Of a DNA stretch of 64,000 nt, positions 8,553 to 20,845 are shown one piece after another. The notes below the pieces were generated by a model. The model searched no databases, was not told where the DNA came from, and worked only from the letters and a program-made list of their open reading frames with translations. A program made the translations under genes and the position numbers. Where the stretch lies: positions 248,001 through 312,000 of the forward strand of contig CAWGUD010000006.1 of NCBI GenBank assembly GCA_963825685.1. The letters are read 5' to 3'. The stretch comes from JAOUEA01 sp963825685. Its GTDB lineage: Bacteria; Actinomycetota; UBA4738; HRBIN12. The stretch's first letter is position 1, and every line of letters starts with the position of its first letter.

Positions 8553-10607
8553 ATGGTGCGTGCCGCGAACGTGATCCAGCGCAGTGCGTCGCGCTCGGCC
8601 GTCGTCGAGCTCGGCGATCCTCGCGCGCTCGATCCGGCGATGACCGGCGCCAAGGCGGCGGCCCTTGCCCGTGCCGCGGTGGCCGGCTTCCCCGTGCTCC
8701 CGGGATTCGTGATCGCCACGTCCGCCGACGTCGATCTCGACCGCGACGTCGTCGAGGATGCGTGGAGCCGGCTCTCGCCCGACGGCGAGCCCCTGATCGT
8801 GCGCTCGTCCTCGACGGTCGAGGATGCCGACGCATCCTCGATGGCGGGCCGCTTCCGGACCGTGGTCGGGGTCGAGGGATGGGAGGCGTTCATCGACGCA
8901 GTCCGCAAGGTCCGGGCGTCGGCATCGGGTCCCCCTGGGGTCGAGGCGCCGATGGCGGTGCTCGTGCAGCCGATGCTCGACCCCGTGCGAGGCGGTGTGG
9001 TGTTCGGGGTCGATCCGGTCACCGGCGATCGGCGGCGCTTCGTCGTGGAGAGCGTGCACGGCTCGCCGAAGGCGCTCGTCGACGGCGTCGCGACGGCGTG
9101 CCACGTCTCGATCCGTCGCTCCGGCCTGCGCGTACGTCGTCCGGGAGCCGGCCGTGGCGATGCGCGCCCCACCCGCATGGACGTGTTCCGGCTCGCCGCG
9201 CTCACCCGGCGGGCCGAACGGGTCTTCGGCGCTCCGCAGGACGTCGAGTGGGCCGTCGACGGCGCGCATCACCTGTGGCTCCTGCAGAGCCGTCCGGTGA
9301 CCGCCGTGGGGGAGGCGACCAGGGCGACCGGGCCCGTCCTGGGCCCGGGACCGATCGGGGAGACCTTCCCGCAGCCGCTCGCCCCGCTCGAGGAGGAGTT
9401 GTTCCTCGACCCGCTGCGCGAAGGTATCGTCGGCGCGCTGCGGGCGGTCGGCGCGGTGTCGTCCGCACGGGTCGAGGCATCGCCGATCGCCCTCACGATC
9501 GGAGGGCGCGTGGCTGCCGACCTCGAGCTGCTCGGGTTCGCGCCGAGGCGGCACGCGCTGTGGCGCGCGGTCGACCCTCGCCGCGGCGCGCGGCGTCTCG
9601 CCGCCGCGTGGCACACGGGGAGGTTGCGCCTCGCGATGCCCGGGGAGGCCGCAGCGCTGCTCGAGCGGACCGACGACTGGCTCACGTGCATCCCCGCTCT
9701 CAACACCCTCGGCGACGACGCGCTGCTCGCGCTGCTCGCTGACGCCGCCGACCGACTCCGTGGTCTCCACGGGCATCAGGTGCTCGCCGGGATGCTGCTG
9801 CCCGCCGAGGAGCATGGGCCAGGCGCGGCGGCGCTCGCGATCGACGTCGTCTCGGCCTGCCGGGCGCGAGGGCAGCGGGACGAGGAGGTCGTGGCGGAGG
9901 CCCCGGTCACCCTCGCACTGGCACCGCCCAGGATCGCGCCGGTGCCCGAGTTGCCCGACGTGGCGTCTGAGGGGCACGGTCCCTCGACGACCGTGCCGCT
10001 CTCGGCGATCGGGGCGCGTGAGGCCCTGCGGGTGCGGGCCCGGTGGGTCGACGAGCTCGTGGCCCGCGCGGCGTGGTCGCTCGGATGTCGGCTCGTGCGC
10101 TCCGGACGTCTGCGGGATGCAGGAGACGTCAGGTTCCTTCGTCGTGAGGAGGTGGCCGAGGTCGTCCACGGGGGACCGGTCCCGGACGACCTGGCAGCCC
10201 GTGTCGCGGCGCCTCCGGGTCCGCCGCTGCCCGCGTCGTTCCGTCTGACGCCGGGCGGCGCGGTGGTGCCGGAGCCCGATCGCGGGTGCGGGGACCGCGG
10301 CATGCCGGCCGGCGGAGGGCGGGGGAGCGGCGAGGTTCGGTCGGCCGAGTACGCCGGCCCCGGCGACGTGCTCGTGGTCGACGTGCTGGCGCCGGCACTG
10401 GCCACGAAGCTCCCCGGCCTCGCCGGGCTGATCTCGGAGACCGGCAGCGCTCTCTCGCACCTCGCGATCCTCGCGAGGGAGATCGGCGTGCCCACGGTCG
10501 TCGCCGTCGCCGGCGCCCGGCGACGGTTCCCGGAGGGCTCGCGCGTGGTCGTGGACGGCCTCACCGGTGAAGTCGCCCTCATCGACGATGAGGAGGCCGG
10601 CCCATGA
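8553..10607 (+). CDS. PEP/pyruvate-binding ATP-grasp enzyme with swivelling His domain (PEP synthase/rifampicin phosphotransferase-like)
   Basis: About 684 residues. N-terminal ATP-grasp: TGAKAAALARAAVAGFPVLPG, then VRSSSTVEDADASSMAGR and the closing LLQSRPVT. A long helical middle domain follows, then a C-terminal phosphohistidine domain with ISETGSALSHLAILAREIGVP, where the His after SALS carries the phosphate. There is no C-terminal PEP-binding barrel, so the architecture resembles rifampicin phosphotransferase more than PEP synthase. Whether the target is a drug or a metabolite cannot be told. ATG 8553 follows a GGGGGG tract; ATG 8520 is an alternative. The stop overlaps the next start (ATGA). 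Confidence 0.8.
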   Translation: MVRAANVIQRSASRSAVVELGDPRALDPAMTGAKAAALARAAVAGFPVLPGFVIATSADVDLDRDVVEDAWSRLSPDGEPLIVRSSSTVEDADASSMAGRFRTVVGVEGWEAFIDAVRKVRASASGPPGVEAPMAVLVQPMLDPVRGGVVFGVDPVTGDRRRFVVESVHGSPKALVDGVATACHVSIRRSGLRVRRPGAGRGDARPTRMDVFRLAALTRRAERVFGAPQDVEWAVDGAHHLWLLQSRPVTAVGEATRATGPVLGPGPIGETFPQPLAPLEEELFLDPLREGIVGALRAVGAVSSARVEASPIALTIGGRVAADLELLGFAPRRHALWRAVDPRRGARRLAAAWHTGRLRLAMPGEAAALLERTDDWLTCIPALNTLGDDALLALLADAADRLRGLHGHQVLAGMLLPAEEHGPGAAALAIDVVSACRARGQRDEEVVAEAPVTLALAPPRIAPVPELPDVASEGHGPSTTVPLSAIGAREALRVRARWVDELVARAAWSLGCRLVRSGRLRDAGDVRFLRREEVAEVVHGGPVPDDLAARVAAPPGPPLPASFRLTPGGAVVPEPDRGCGDRGMPAGGGRGSGEVRSAEYAGPGDVLVVDVLAPALATKLPGLAGLISETGSALSHLAILAREIGVPTVVAVAGARRRFPEGSRVVVDGLTGEVALIDDEEAGP

Positions 10608-11557
10608 CGATCCGCCGGCTCCTCTCCATGGCGGTCCGGCTGCTCGGCCTGGTGGTGCTCGTCACGTCCGGCATCTATCTGCTCGTGTACCTGTACCGGT
10701 GGGAGTGGAACCGAGCCCTGATCAGCGGACTCTTCTTCGTCGCGGCGGAGGTCGCGCTCGCCACCGGGACGTTGATGCGTCGGTTCGACCGCATCGAGCG
10801 GCGGCTCGACGACGTCGAGGCGACGCGGGAAGAGCCCCGGGGCGAGCGGACGGCGGGTGCGGCCGTCGAGCGCCCGCACCCGTTCGCGTGGCTGGAGCCC
10901 GACGGCCTCGGGGTCTTCGTGCCGGTGCTGCTCGGCATCGGTGTGATCCTCTCGGCGATCGCCTACGTGGTGGAACGGGTGGCAGCGCTCTCGGGCACGT
11001 GGGAGAGCGATCGCGCCGTCGAGCGTCGCTTCGCGCTCGTCGGCGGATCGTCCGGCCTCGTGCACACGCGTCCTGGCGCGGACGCTCGCGCGAGTGAACG
11101 GCGGGATCGCCTGAAGATCGTGACGGCCGGGGTGTCGGTCCTCATCGTGCTCGCGGCGGCCGTGCTCGTGCTCGCCGGACTCACGCAGTACGAGGCCGAC
11201 AGGCCCGGCCTCCCCGGAACGACGACCACGTACGCCCTGTCGGTCGAGTTCCGTGGCGCCGTGGGGGATCCTCTCGGGGTGACCGAGACCCTCACGACGT
11301 CGTGTCGGGCGCTGGTCGACGAGCACACCGATATCGAGATCGTCGAGGGACCGGGGGCCATCGTGATGCGGCTCAGCCCGAGCCCCGGGGACAACGACGA
11401 GCGCCGCTTCCTCGGCTGCCTCAACGACGCCGCGCTCGACCGGGTCCGAGTGGAGGCCGAACGCGTCGAGTCGGACGGGCGAAGCGCAGGGCGAGGTAGG
11501 CCCGCCGAGTACGCTACGGGTAATCCTGATTACATCTCGGGAATAGCTCCGGGGTGA
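10604..11557 (+). CDS. Membrane protein of unknown function, partner of the PEP-utilizing enzyme
   Basis: 317 residues, family not recognised. Two helices at the N-terminus (about 8-28 and 40-55), a short charged linker (RRFDRIERRLDDVEATREEP), one helix near 105-125, another near 180-200, then an extracytoplasmic region with two cysteines. It overlaps the preceding gene by 4 bases, implying coupled translation and a joint function. The last ~25 residues run over the inverted repeat in front of lon, so the C-terminus is poorly conserved-looking or the lon promoter lies inside this gene. Confidence 0.6.
   Translation: MTIRRLLSMAVRLLGLVVLVTSGIYLLVYLYRWEWNRALISGLFFVAAEVALATGTLMRRFDRIERRLDDVEATREEPRGERTAGAAVERPHPFAWLEPDGLGVFVPVLLGIGVILSAIAYVVERVAALSGTWESDRAVERRFALVGGSSGLVHTRPGADARASERRDRLKIVTAGVSVLIVLAAAVLVLAGLTQYEADRPGLPGTTTTYALSVEFRGAVGDPLGVTETLTTSCRALVDEHTDIEIVEGPGAIVMRLSPSPGDNDERRFLGCLNDAALDRVRVEAERVESDGRSAGRGRPAEYATGNPDYISGIAPG
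11520..11533. promoter_or_regulatory. Inverted repeat upstream of lon
   Basis: GTAATC and GATTAC separated by CT form a perfect 6-base inverted repeat, unusually A+T-rich for this window. It lies about 90 bases before the lon ATG and inside the end of the preceding gene. It is a candidate operator or part of the lon promoter; no regulator is identified. Confidence 0.4.
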
Positions 11558-11566
11558 AGCGTCGTT

Positions 11567-11580
11567 CTTGCACCTGCAAG
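11567..11580. promoter_or_regulatory. Palindrome CTTGCA-CC-TGCAAG in the lon leader
   Basis: A perfect 6-base inverted repeat with a two-base spacer, 42 bases before the lon start. Its core TTGCACCTGCAA recurs exactly at 36124-36135, next to the likely start of transcription of the mec operon. That makes a shared regulator or RNA-level element plausible. Confidence 0.45.
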
Positions 11581-11621
11581 GCGGCTCCTGCCGCTTCCTT
11601 CGCGAACGACGGAGACACGAG

Positions 11622-14014
<2,393 letters not shown>

Positions 14015-14026
14015 AACACCGAGGAG

Positions 14027-17000
14027 CTACGCGGCGAGCTCGCCGAGCCGCGTCCACGGTTCGGATGCGAACACGAGGGCTGCCCACCCCTCGTCGGGAC
14101 AGGCCTCGGTGTCGTTGACCCGAGGTCGTGCAGCGTCAGCGACGCGCCCTCCCGGTCCCACGTGCTCTCGTAGCGGACGCCCGTGCAGCGGGCGTCACTC
14201 ACCTCGGTCATCACGATGCGATCACCGGTCACCTCGTACGTCCCCCAGCTCGTCCGTCGCTCACTCGTCTGGGTGGTCCTGGGTCAGTCGGTAGGTGCCG
14301 TCGAGCAGCGCCAGGGTGTAGCTCGCCTGGTCGAAGAAGGCCGTCTCGCGATCCCGCCCTGTCGCACGACCGTCCGACTCGGTGATCGTCACCTGGTACG
14401 CGCCGTCGAGCACGGTCGGGTGCCCTCGCCGGTGGGGGTGGCGCGCCGGTCGGTAGCGGTGCGGGCTCGGGGTGCACGACGCACGCAGGTACGGCTGGCA
14501 TTCCTCGTCGGTGAGCGGCCGGCTGACACGCTGCGGCGCGATCGAGAGCAGCCGGCGAGGTCGAGAGCGTAGACCCGCACCTCTCCGGCCGTCGATGACG
14601 GTCGCGACCGAGGCGCCGTCGGGAGCGAACGCGACCCCGAGCAGGGGATCGCCGGTCGGCAGGTCCAGCACCTCCTGCCACGAACCCGTGTCCCAGATCT
14701 TGAGCGCGCCTGCTCGCTGACGGTCGCCATCCGCGTGCCGTCGCCGTTGAACGCGAGATCGTTCACCGTGACCACCGCCAGAGAGGATGCGTGACCCGCT
14801 CGAAGGACGGCGTCGTCCACACGGCGGCGCCGTCGGCTCCTCCCGTCACCAGGACGTCGCCGCGCGGGTCCCACGCGAGGGCCCTCCCGATGCCCGAGTT
14901 GGCCTGCCACTTCTCGACGAGCGCTCGGTCGTCGGTGCGCCACACGCGGATGGTGGCGCGGCCGTCGAGCACGGCGAGCATCGAACCGTCGGGGCTGAAG
15001 CCGAGCGCCTCGCTCGACTCCGTCGGAGCACCCGGGTCATCGAGCGGGTCACCCGATGGCTCCCGCTCGCCGTCTCCCACACCTGGACGACGGGGCCCGT
15101 CGCGCCGTCACGACCAATGAACCATCGGGGCTGAACGCGACCCGACTCGCCCAGGGGAGCGAGGCGCGCTCCTCACCCGTCGCCGCGTCGAGAACGTACG
15201 CACGCCGACATCGTGCGGACCACTCGGTCGCCGTCGCGAGCGATCGATCCGTCCGGCGCGACGGCGACTCGCTGTGTTCGCATCGGGCAGTGCTCGACCC
15301 GATCAGTGTCGTCGGATCCCAGATCCACCCGCCTGTCCCAGGCGGCCGTGACGATCGTGGCGCCGTCAGGCGCGTACTCGACGTCGCTGAGCCACCGGTT
15401 GTAGGCCGCCGCGCCCACCTCGGCGCCACCTTCGGGTGAGACATCCCAGACACGGGCCGTGCCGTCGCCGCCGCCGGTCACGAGCCTCGTCCCGTCGCTG
15501 CTGAACGAGACGAGCCCGACCAGGCCCCGGTGCCCGGCGAGCGTCAGGAGCTCCTCGCCCGACCCGGCGTCGAAGACCCTCGCGATCCCGTCGAACCCGC
15601 CCGTGGCGAACAATGTGGCGTCAGGGCTCCACGCGAACCCGGTGACGCCGCCCGGCACCGGCAGGCGATCGAGCACCGAGCCGTCGGTCGCGATCGGCGA
15701 TGACGACACCACCCGTCTGCGGGTCGTACTGCGCGACGACGGCGCCGTCGGGCCGCCAGATGCCCTGCGTCAGCCGGCATCTCGACCAGTCGTCGGCCGG
15801 TCTCGACGTCCCAGATCGCGGTCTCGGCGACGACCTTCGTGCCGTCGGGGCTGTAGGAGGGGCGCCGCGGCGAAGCATCCTCGACGGCTCGGCGGGGAAG
15901 CTGCGTTCCACCTGCCAGTCGCTCGTGTCGATCACCCGCATGGCGTTCGCGCCACCGTCATCGATCCGGGCAACAGCCGGTCCCAAGGACGAGGCGACCG
16001 GCCGTCAGGACTGAATGAGGCGCCCCGGGAGCGATCTCGCGGCCTCGCCGCCGGTGAAGGTCTCGAGCTCGCGCCCCGTTCTCGACGTCCCAGACCCTGG
16101 CGGTCTGATCAGCGGAGGTCGACGCGACCATCGACCCGTCGTTGCTGAACGTGATGCTCTCGATGTCGCCCCGTGGCCGCTGAGCCGGCGGACCTCGGCG
16201 CCGGTGCGCGCATCCCAGAGCACCACGTCGCTGACGGCGTTCCCGCCCACCGAGCCTCCGGTCGCGATCAGGTCGCCGTTCGGGCTCCACACCACGTTCC
16301 CGTCGATGGGTCGCTGATGGTGAACAGCAGGCGGTCGGCCGCGATCGCGGCGTGCAGGGCGTCGACGGCCTCGCGCAGGACGAGACCGTCCTCGCTCGTC
16401 GCCTCGACCGCCTCGCTCGCCAGCAGGATGCTCCGCTCGGGGTCGACGTCGAGGTTCACCTGCGCGGCCGCCGCCAGCTCGCGCGCGAACGCCAGCCGGG
16501 TCTGCTCGACGGCGCTGCCACGCTGACCGACGGCGATGACGGTGAGCGTGCTCGCCACGAGCGCGGCGACGGCGAGCACCGCGACCAGTGCGCGGAGCCG
16601 AGACCTGGACCGCCCCTCCAGGACGGCCTCGTAGGCCTCGCGCTCCTCGGCGGCGGCACGCTCGCGCTCGCGCAGGGCGAGGCTCGCGGCCAGGTACTCA
16701 CGCTCGCTCCGGCCGATCGCGAGCCCGGTCGAGCCCGCCCACGTCTCGACCTGCTCGAGGCGCGACCCCGACCAAGAGGAAGCTCGGGTCGGCGTCGGAG
16801 GCGCGCCACTCGTTCGCGCTCCGGCTCAGCTGGCGGGCTCGCCGCAGGTCGTCGCGCGCCTCGTCGATCCAGGTCCGCAGCCGCGGCCACTCGCGCAGCA
16901 GCGCCTCGTGCGCGATCTCGACGGTCGGCTCCCGTGGTCGACGGCTCACGGTCGAACGTCAGCAGACGGTGCCGGCCGAACGCGTCGAGCATCGCGTCGA

Positions 17001-19401
17001 GGTCCTCGACGCCCAGGTCGAGCGCGGCGAGCTCGGCACGCGTGACGCGCCGGCGGGTGTCCTCGCGCCCCTCGCCCAGGGTGACGAGCCGGAGCAGGAT
17101 CTGACGCGCGGCGTCGGTGCCGGCCGGGCCCATCGCCCGGACCAGGTGCTCGGCGCGCACGGCGAGCGCTCCGGCCACCCCGCCGATCTCGCGGTACGCC
17201 TCGAGGGTCATCGTGCCGCCGACGTCACGGCGCTCGAACAACTCGGTCAGGGCGAACTCGACCAGCGGCAGGGCGCCCGGCTGGTTCGACACGTCGCCGA
17301 CGATCTCGGCGACCAGGCCCGGCTCGACGCTCACGCCGACCTCGCGCGCGGGGCCGGTGATGGCGCGCTCGAGCTCGTCGGGGGTGAGCGGGGGCACCGC
17401 CACCGTCCGTTCGGCGAGCAGCTCGCTGAACCGAGGCTGCTGCAGCGGCCGGTCGTAGAAGTCGGCTCGCAGCGTGACGACGACCCGCACCCGGCTCCCC
17501 GGGTCGGCGACCGCCACCCTGAGCAGCTCGAGGAAGGCGTCACGCTCGCGCTCGTCCTCGGTGAGGGTGAAGACCTCCTCGAACTGGTCGACGACCAGCA
17601 GCAGCTCGGCGTCGCTCGGGACGCGTCAGGTCGATCGACCTGGAGCAGGCCGCGCGAGCCCGCCTCGAGCCGCTCCAGGAGCCTGCCCGCCGGCCTGCGT
17701 CGCGACCCGCAGCAGGGCGGCCTCGAGTTCCTCGACCGGGATGGGCGCCGGGGAACATCTCGACGACGAACCAGCCCTCGGATCCGCGGAGCGCCCCGGC
17801 CGCCAGCCGCGGGAGCAGGCCGGCCCGGACCGCCGAGGACTTGCCGCTCCCGCTCGGACCGACGACCGCGAGGAAGCGAGCGTCTCCGTCGCCCATCGCG
17901 TGGAGGAATGCCTCGATGAGCGAGTCGCGCCCGAAGAAGTCCCGGGCATCGGCCACGAGAAGGCCCGCAGGCCCTTGTACGGGTTGCGGGCGTCGGTCGC
18001 GGGGACATCGGCCAGCGTCTCCGTCTCCGGACGACAGCGCCGTCGCCAGGTCGTCGCGGTGACGGTCGTGTCCCCGGCCGCGACCCGGTCGAGCAGCGGT
18101 GGCGAGTCCGCCCGTGGCGGCGCTCACCGACGAACGACCGAACGAACGCCGGCAGCCGCGACGACGTCGTCCGCGGGCTCCAGCGGCTCCGGCGACCCGA
18201 TCCGGAAGTCGCCCAGGTATGCGTTGCGCTCGACGTCCAGCAGCACGTTCGTGTCGCCGACGTTGCCGTGGACGACGCCTTGACGGTGCGCGAACGCGAG
18301 GGCGGAGACGACCTGCTGCACGATGCGCAGCGCGCGGTCCGGCTCGATCGCGTCGCCACGGGCGCGAACGGTGGCGAGGCTCCCGCCGCGCAGGTACCGC
18401 GACACGACGTAGGCGCCGTCGGGCTCGCGCCAGTAGTCGTAGAGGGGCACGATGTGTGGGTGCTCGAGCGCCGCGACGGTCTGCGCGTCGTGCTCGAACC
18501 TGCGGACGAACCCGGGGTCGCTGCGAGAGCCCCGCGTGCACGATCTTGACCGCGACGTCGCGACCGACCTTCGGCTGCAGCGCGCGGTACACGACGGCGC
18601 GAGGGCCGTCGTCGATCCGTTCGAGCAGCCGGTACCCGCGCAGCGGCTCGCCCTCGCAGATCCAGGTCGGGGTCCTGCCGCAGGATCCGCTCGTGCAGCG
18701 ACGTCAGCTCGGGCGAGGGGTCGATCCCGAGCTCGTCGGCGAGCACGTCGCGGGCTCGCTGGAACGCTGGCGAGCGCGTCGGCCTGTCGGCCCGACCGGT
18801 ACTGCGCGAGCATCAGCTGGCCCCACACGCGCTCGCGCAGGTGATGGCGTCCGAGCAGCGCCTCGGCCTCACCGACGACCCGCGCGTGCTCGCCGCTCGC
18901 GAGCAGCGCGTCGAGCCGATCCTCTTCGGCGGTCCGGCGGAGCTCGTTCAACCGGGCGGCCTCGCCGACCAGCGACGGCTCGTCGGCCAGGTCGGCGAGC
19001 GCGGGACCACGCCACAGGGCCAGGGCGGCGTCCAGGATCGGGACGGCCGCCGAAGGGTCGGTCGCCGTGGCCTTGCGGGCGTCTCGCAGCAGGGCGTCGA
19101 AGCGGTCGGCGTCCAGCTCGTCGGGTCCGACCTCGAGACGGTAGCCCGGGGGCCGCCCCTCGAGGCGGCCGTCGCCGAGCGCCTTGCGCAGGTGGGAGAT
19201 GTAGGTCTGCAGGGTGTTGCGCGCCGATTCGGGCGGTTCGTCGCCCCACACCTCGTCGATCAGGGTCGGGGCCGGGACGGTCTGGTTCGCTCGCAGCAGC
19301 AGGTGGGCCAGCACGGCGCGCTGTCGTGGCCCACCGAGGGCGACCGGCCCATCACCGTTGCCGCCGTGGACCTCCAGTGGGCCGAGCACCTGGAACCGCA
19401 C
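14027..19401 (-). pseudogene. Giant SARP-pseudokinase-STAND NTPase-WD40 regulator, heavily frame-broken
   Basis: Joined across frames this reads as one protein of about 1790 residues. Order: winged helix and BTAD domain of AfsR/SARP regulators (19401-18670); a protein-kinase-like domain (18660-18130) with VAVKIVHAGL but HGN for HRD and DFR for DFG; nSTAND1 NTPase opening NPYKGLRAF, Walker A GPSGSGKSS and LLLVVDQFEEVF (18000-16700); a membrane helix near 16570; repeated WD40 motifs (16300-14400); and a C-terminal domain with WGTYEVTGDRIVMTE. I count about 32 frame changes, both insertions and deletions, mostly in G or C runs. Codon periodicity is otherwise intact. The GTG at 19401 follows a leaderless-type TACCGT; an ATG at 19461 also exists. 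It converges on lon, 12 bases away. Confidence 0.75.
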
Positions 19402-19407
19402 CGGGCG

Positions 19408-19413
19408 ACGGTA
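19408..19413 (-). promoter_or_regulatory. Leaderless-type -10 box of the SARP gene
   Basis: TACCGT on the minus strand lies six bases before the GTG that begins the typical SARP N-terminus RFQVLGPLEV. This spacing recurs at many genes in the window and favours that GTG over the upstream ATG. Confidence 0.5.
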
Positions 19414-19610
19414 CACCCGGGCCGATGCGCCGTGGAGGGGGTCCCGCTCGGTCGTGTTCACGGCACCAGGGTGGCCGCAGCCGCTTGAGAACCGCGTGAA
19501 GAACCCTTCCAGCGCTCCAGGTCCCGCTCACACCGGTCGTCCACGGGGCGTGGTCGAACCTTGCGCCCAGGTCCTCGCCGGGAGGGCCACGGAAGGAAGG
19601 AGCGATCCGA

Positions 19611-19995
19611 TGGCGATCGATCTTCGGCAGGAACAGCAGCAACAGCGGCAGCAGCAGCCGCGACGCACCGCAACGCCCCCTCGGCCCCGCGGGACGATCT
19701 GGGTGGTGGCGATGGCCCTGGCGGCGGTCGTCGCCGTCGGCGCGGGGATCATCGCGCTGACCATGCAGGATCAGCCGGCGCCGACCGGTGGGGTGACCGT
19801 CAGCTACCCCGAAGGCGCGTTCACGGTCCGAGCGCGAGGGCGGCGTCTACATCGTCGTCCCCGAGCCGGTGGCCGAGTTCACCGACACGGCGGTCGGCGC
19901 CCGCGAGGGCGGGTCCTACGGGCTGAGACGGCCGAGAATACACCGACACGGCGGTCGGCGCCCGCGAGGGCGGGTCCTACGCCACCACGACGTAG
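19611..19995 (+). CDS. Small membrane-anchored protein with tandem C-terminal repeats, two frame breaks
   Basis: No family recognised. The N-terminus is Gln/Arg-rich (RQEQQQQRQQQPRR), followed by one membrane helix (IWVVAMALAAVVAVGAGIIAL) and a short outside part. The outside part, with one base removed near 19830, reads EREGGVYIVVPEPVAEFTDTAVG. EFTDTAVGAREGGSYG is then repeated as EYTDTAVGAREGGSYATTT before the stop. The repeat unit is 61 bases, so a second single-base shift is needed between the copies. It is divergent from the SARP-STAND gene across 209 bases and may be controlled with it. The repeat and topology are seen directly; function is unknown. Confidence 0.55.
19880..19920 (+). 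repeat. 41-bp direct repeat, copy 1
   Basis: Starts caccgacacggcggtcggcg and is identical over 41 bases to 19941-19981. The copies are 61 bases apart and encode the same TDTAVGAREGGSY peptide in different frames as the sequence stands. Confidence 0.9.
19941..19981 (+). repeat. 41-bp direct repeat, copy 2
   Basis: Exact copy of 19880-19920 after a 20-base spacer. A true unit of 60 bases would keep the frame; the observed 61 suggests one surplus base in the spacer. Confidence 0.9.
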
Positions 19996-20031
19996 GACAT
20001 GCGGAAGCTGGAGCCGTGAGAGAGCCGACGC

Positions 20032-20070
20032 ATCTCCCAGGTGGGCCTGACCGCGACCCACCTGGGAGAT
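20032..20070. terminator. Strong hairpin, possible terminator
   Basis: ATCTCCCAGGTGGG pairs perfectly with CCCACCTGGGAGAT over 14 bases around an 11-base loop, 36 bases after the small repeat protein. There is no T-run, so this may be a factor-dependent terminator, RNA-stabilising stem or protein site. Confidence 0.5.
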
Positions 20071-20140
20071 CGCCGCGGGATCGGCTCGGACGAGCTGAAG
20101 CAGAAGGTGCCGGCGGTGGCGTTGCGCGGCGAGGAAGCGG

Positions 20141-20146
20141 TAGTGT
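20141..20146 (+). promoter_or_regulatory. Leaderless-type -10 box
   Basis: TAGTGT is followed by seven bases and then the GTG of the NAD(P)-binding protein gene, with no room for a ribosome-binding site. Confidence 0.55.
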
Positions 20147-20153
20147 CCGCCGC

Positions 20154-20765
20154 GTGAAGCTGGCGGTGTTCGGGGCGACCGGTCGGACCGGTCGCCTCGT
20201 CGTGGCGCAGGCGCTCGAACGCGGTCACGTGGTGACCGCGTTCGCCCGCTCCACGCCCGCCGAGGGCTCGCTCGGACCGGTCGAGCGCGTGGTCACCGGC
20301 GACGCCCGCAACGCGGCCGCCGTGGCGTCGGCGCTCCGCGACGTCGAGGTCGTGATCTCCGCGATGGGCCCCAAGGGTCCCGACCCGGGGTCCGTGTACT
20401 CCGAGGCGATCGGCACCCTCGTCCGCGCGATGGGCCAGGCAGAGGTGCGCAGGCTCGTGATCGCGGCCAACTCCCGGGTCCTCGACGACGACCCGCTCGA
20501 AGAACCGTACGCAGCCGTCTCCCGGGAGCACCGCGAGGCGCTGGCCACGCTCCGCGCGAGCGACCTGGACTGGACCGTGGTCTCGACGCCGATGCTCTCC
20601 GAGGAAGACCCGTCGGGGTACTACGTCGCGGCCGTGGACGCCCGAGCGCCCGGTGGATCGATCGCCCGGGCCGACTTCGCGTCGGCTCTGCTCGACGCGC
20701 TCGACGGCGCCGGGCGGGTCGGACACATCGTCGATGTGACCACCACCGCTGATCCTGTCGACTGA
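20154..20765 (+). CDS. NAD(P)-binding Rossmann-fold protein (NmrA/YwnB-like)
   Basis: 203 residues, an atypical short-chain dehydrogenase. The dinucleotide motif GATGRTGRLVV lies at 7-17, followed by an Asp in VVTGDARN and VVISAMGP. It lacks a canonical YxxxK pair, as is common in NAD(P)H-sensing or NADPH-reductase relatives such as YwnB. It probably binds NAD(P)H in the cytoplasm; the substrate is unknown. The GTG start is set by the -10 box seven bases upstream. It stands alone between the hairpin at 20032-20070 and the ABC exporter. Confidence 0.8.
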   Translation: MKLAVFGATGRTGRLVVAQALERGHVVTAFARSTPAEGSLGPVERVVTGDARNAAAVASALRDVEVVISAMGPKGPDPGSVYSEAIGTLVRAMGQAEVRRLVIAANSRVLDDDPLEEPYAAVSREHREALATLRASDLDWTVVSTPMLSEEDPSGYYVAAVDARAPGGSIARADFASALLDALDGAGRVGHIVDVTTTADPVD

Positions 20766-20845
20766 CCCCTGCGACTGACCCTCGCATCCGACGTTCACCT
20801 CCCCGTGCCTAAGCTGGCATGCGTGCCCGTGCCGATGATGTCCGC

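Noticed and set aside
16588..17919. Plus-strand protein opposite the STAND domain
   Set aside because: Antisense shadow of the minus-strand gene with no motif; the minus strand shows Walker and WD40 motifs in every segment.
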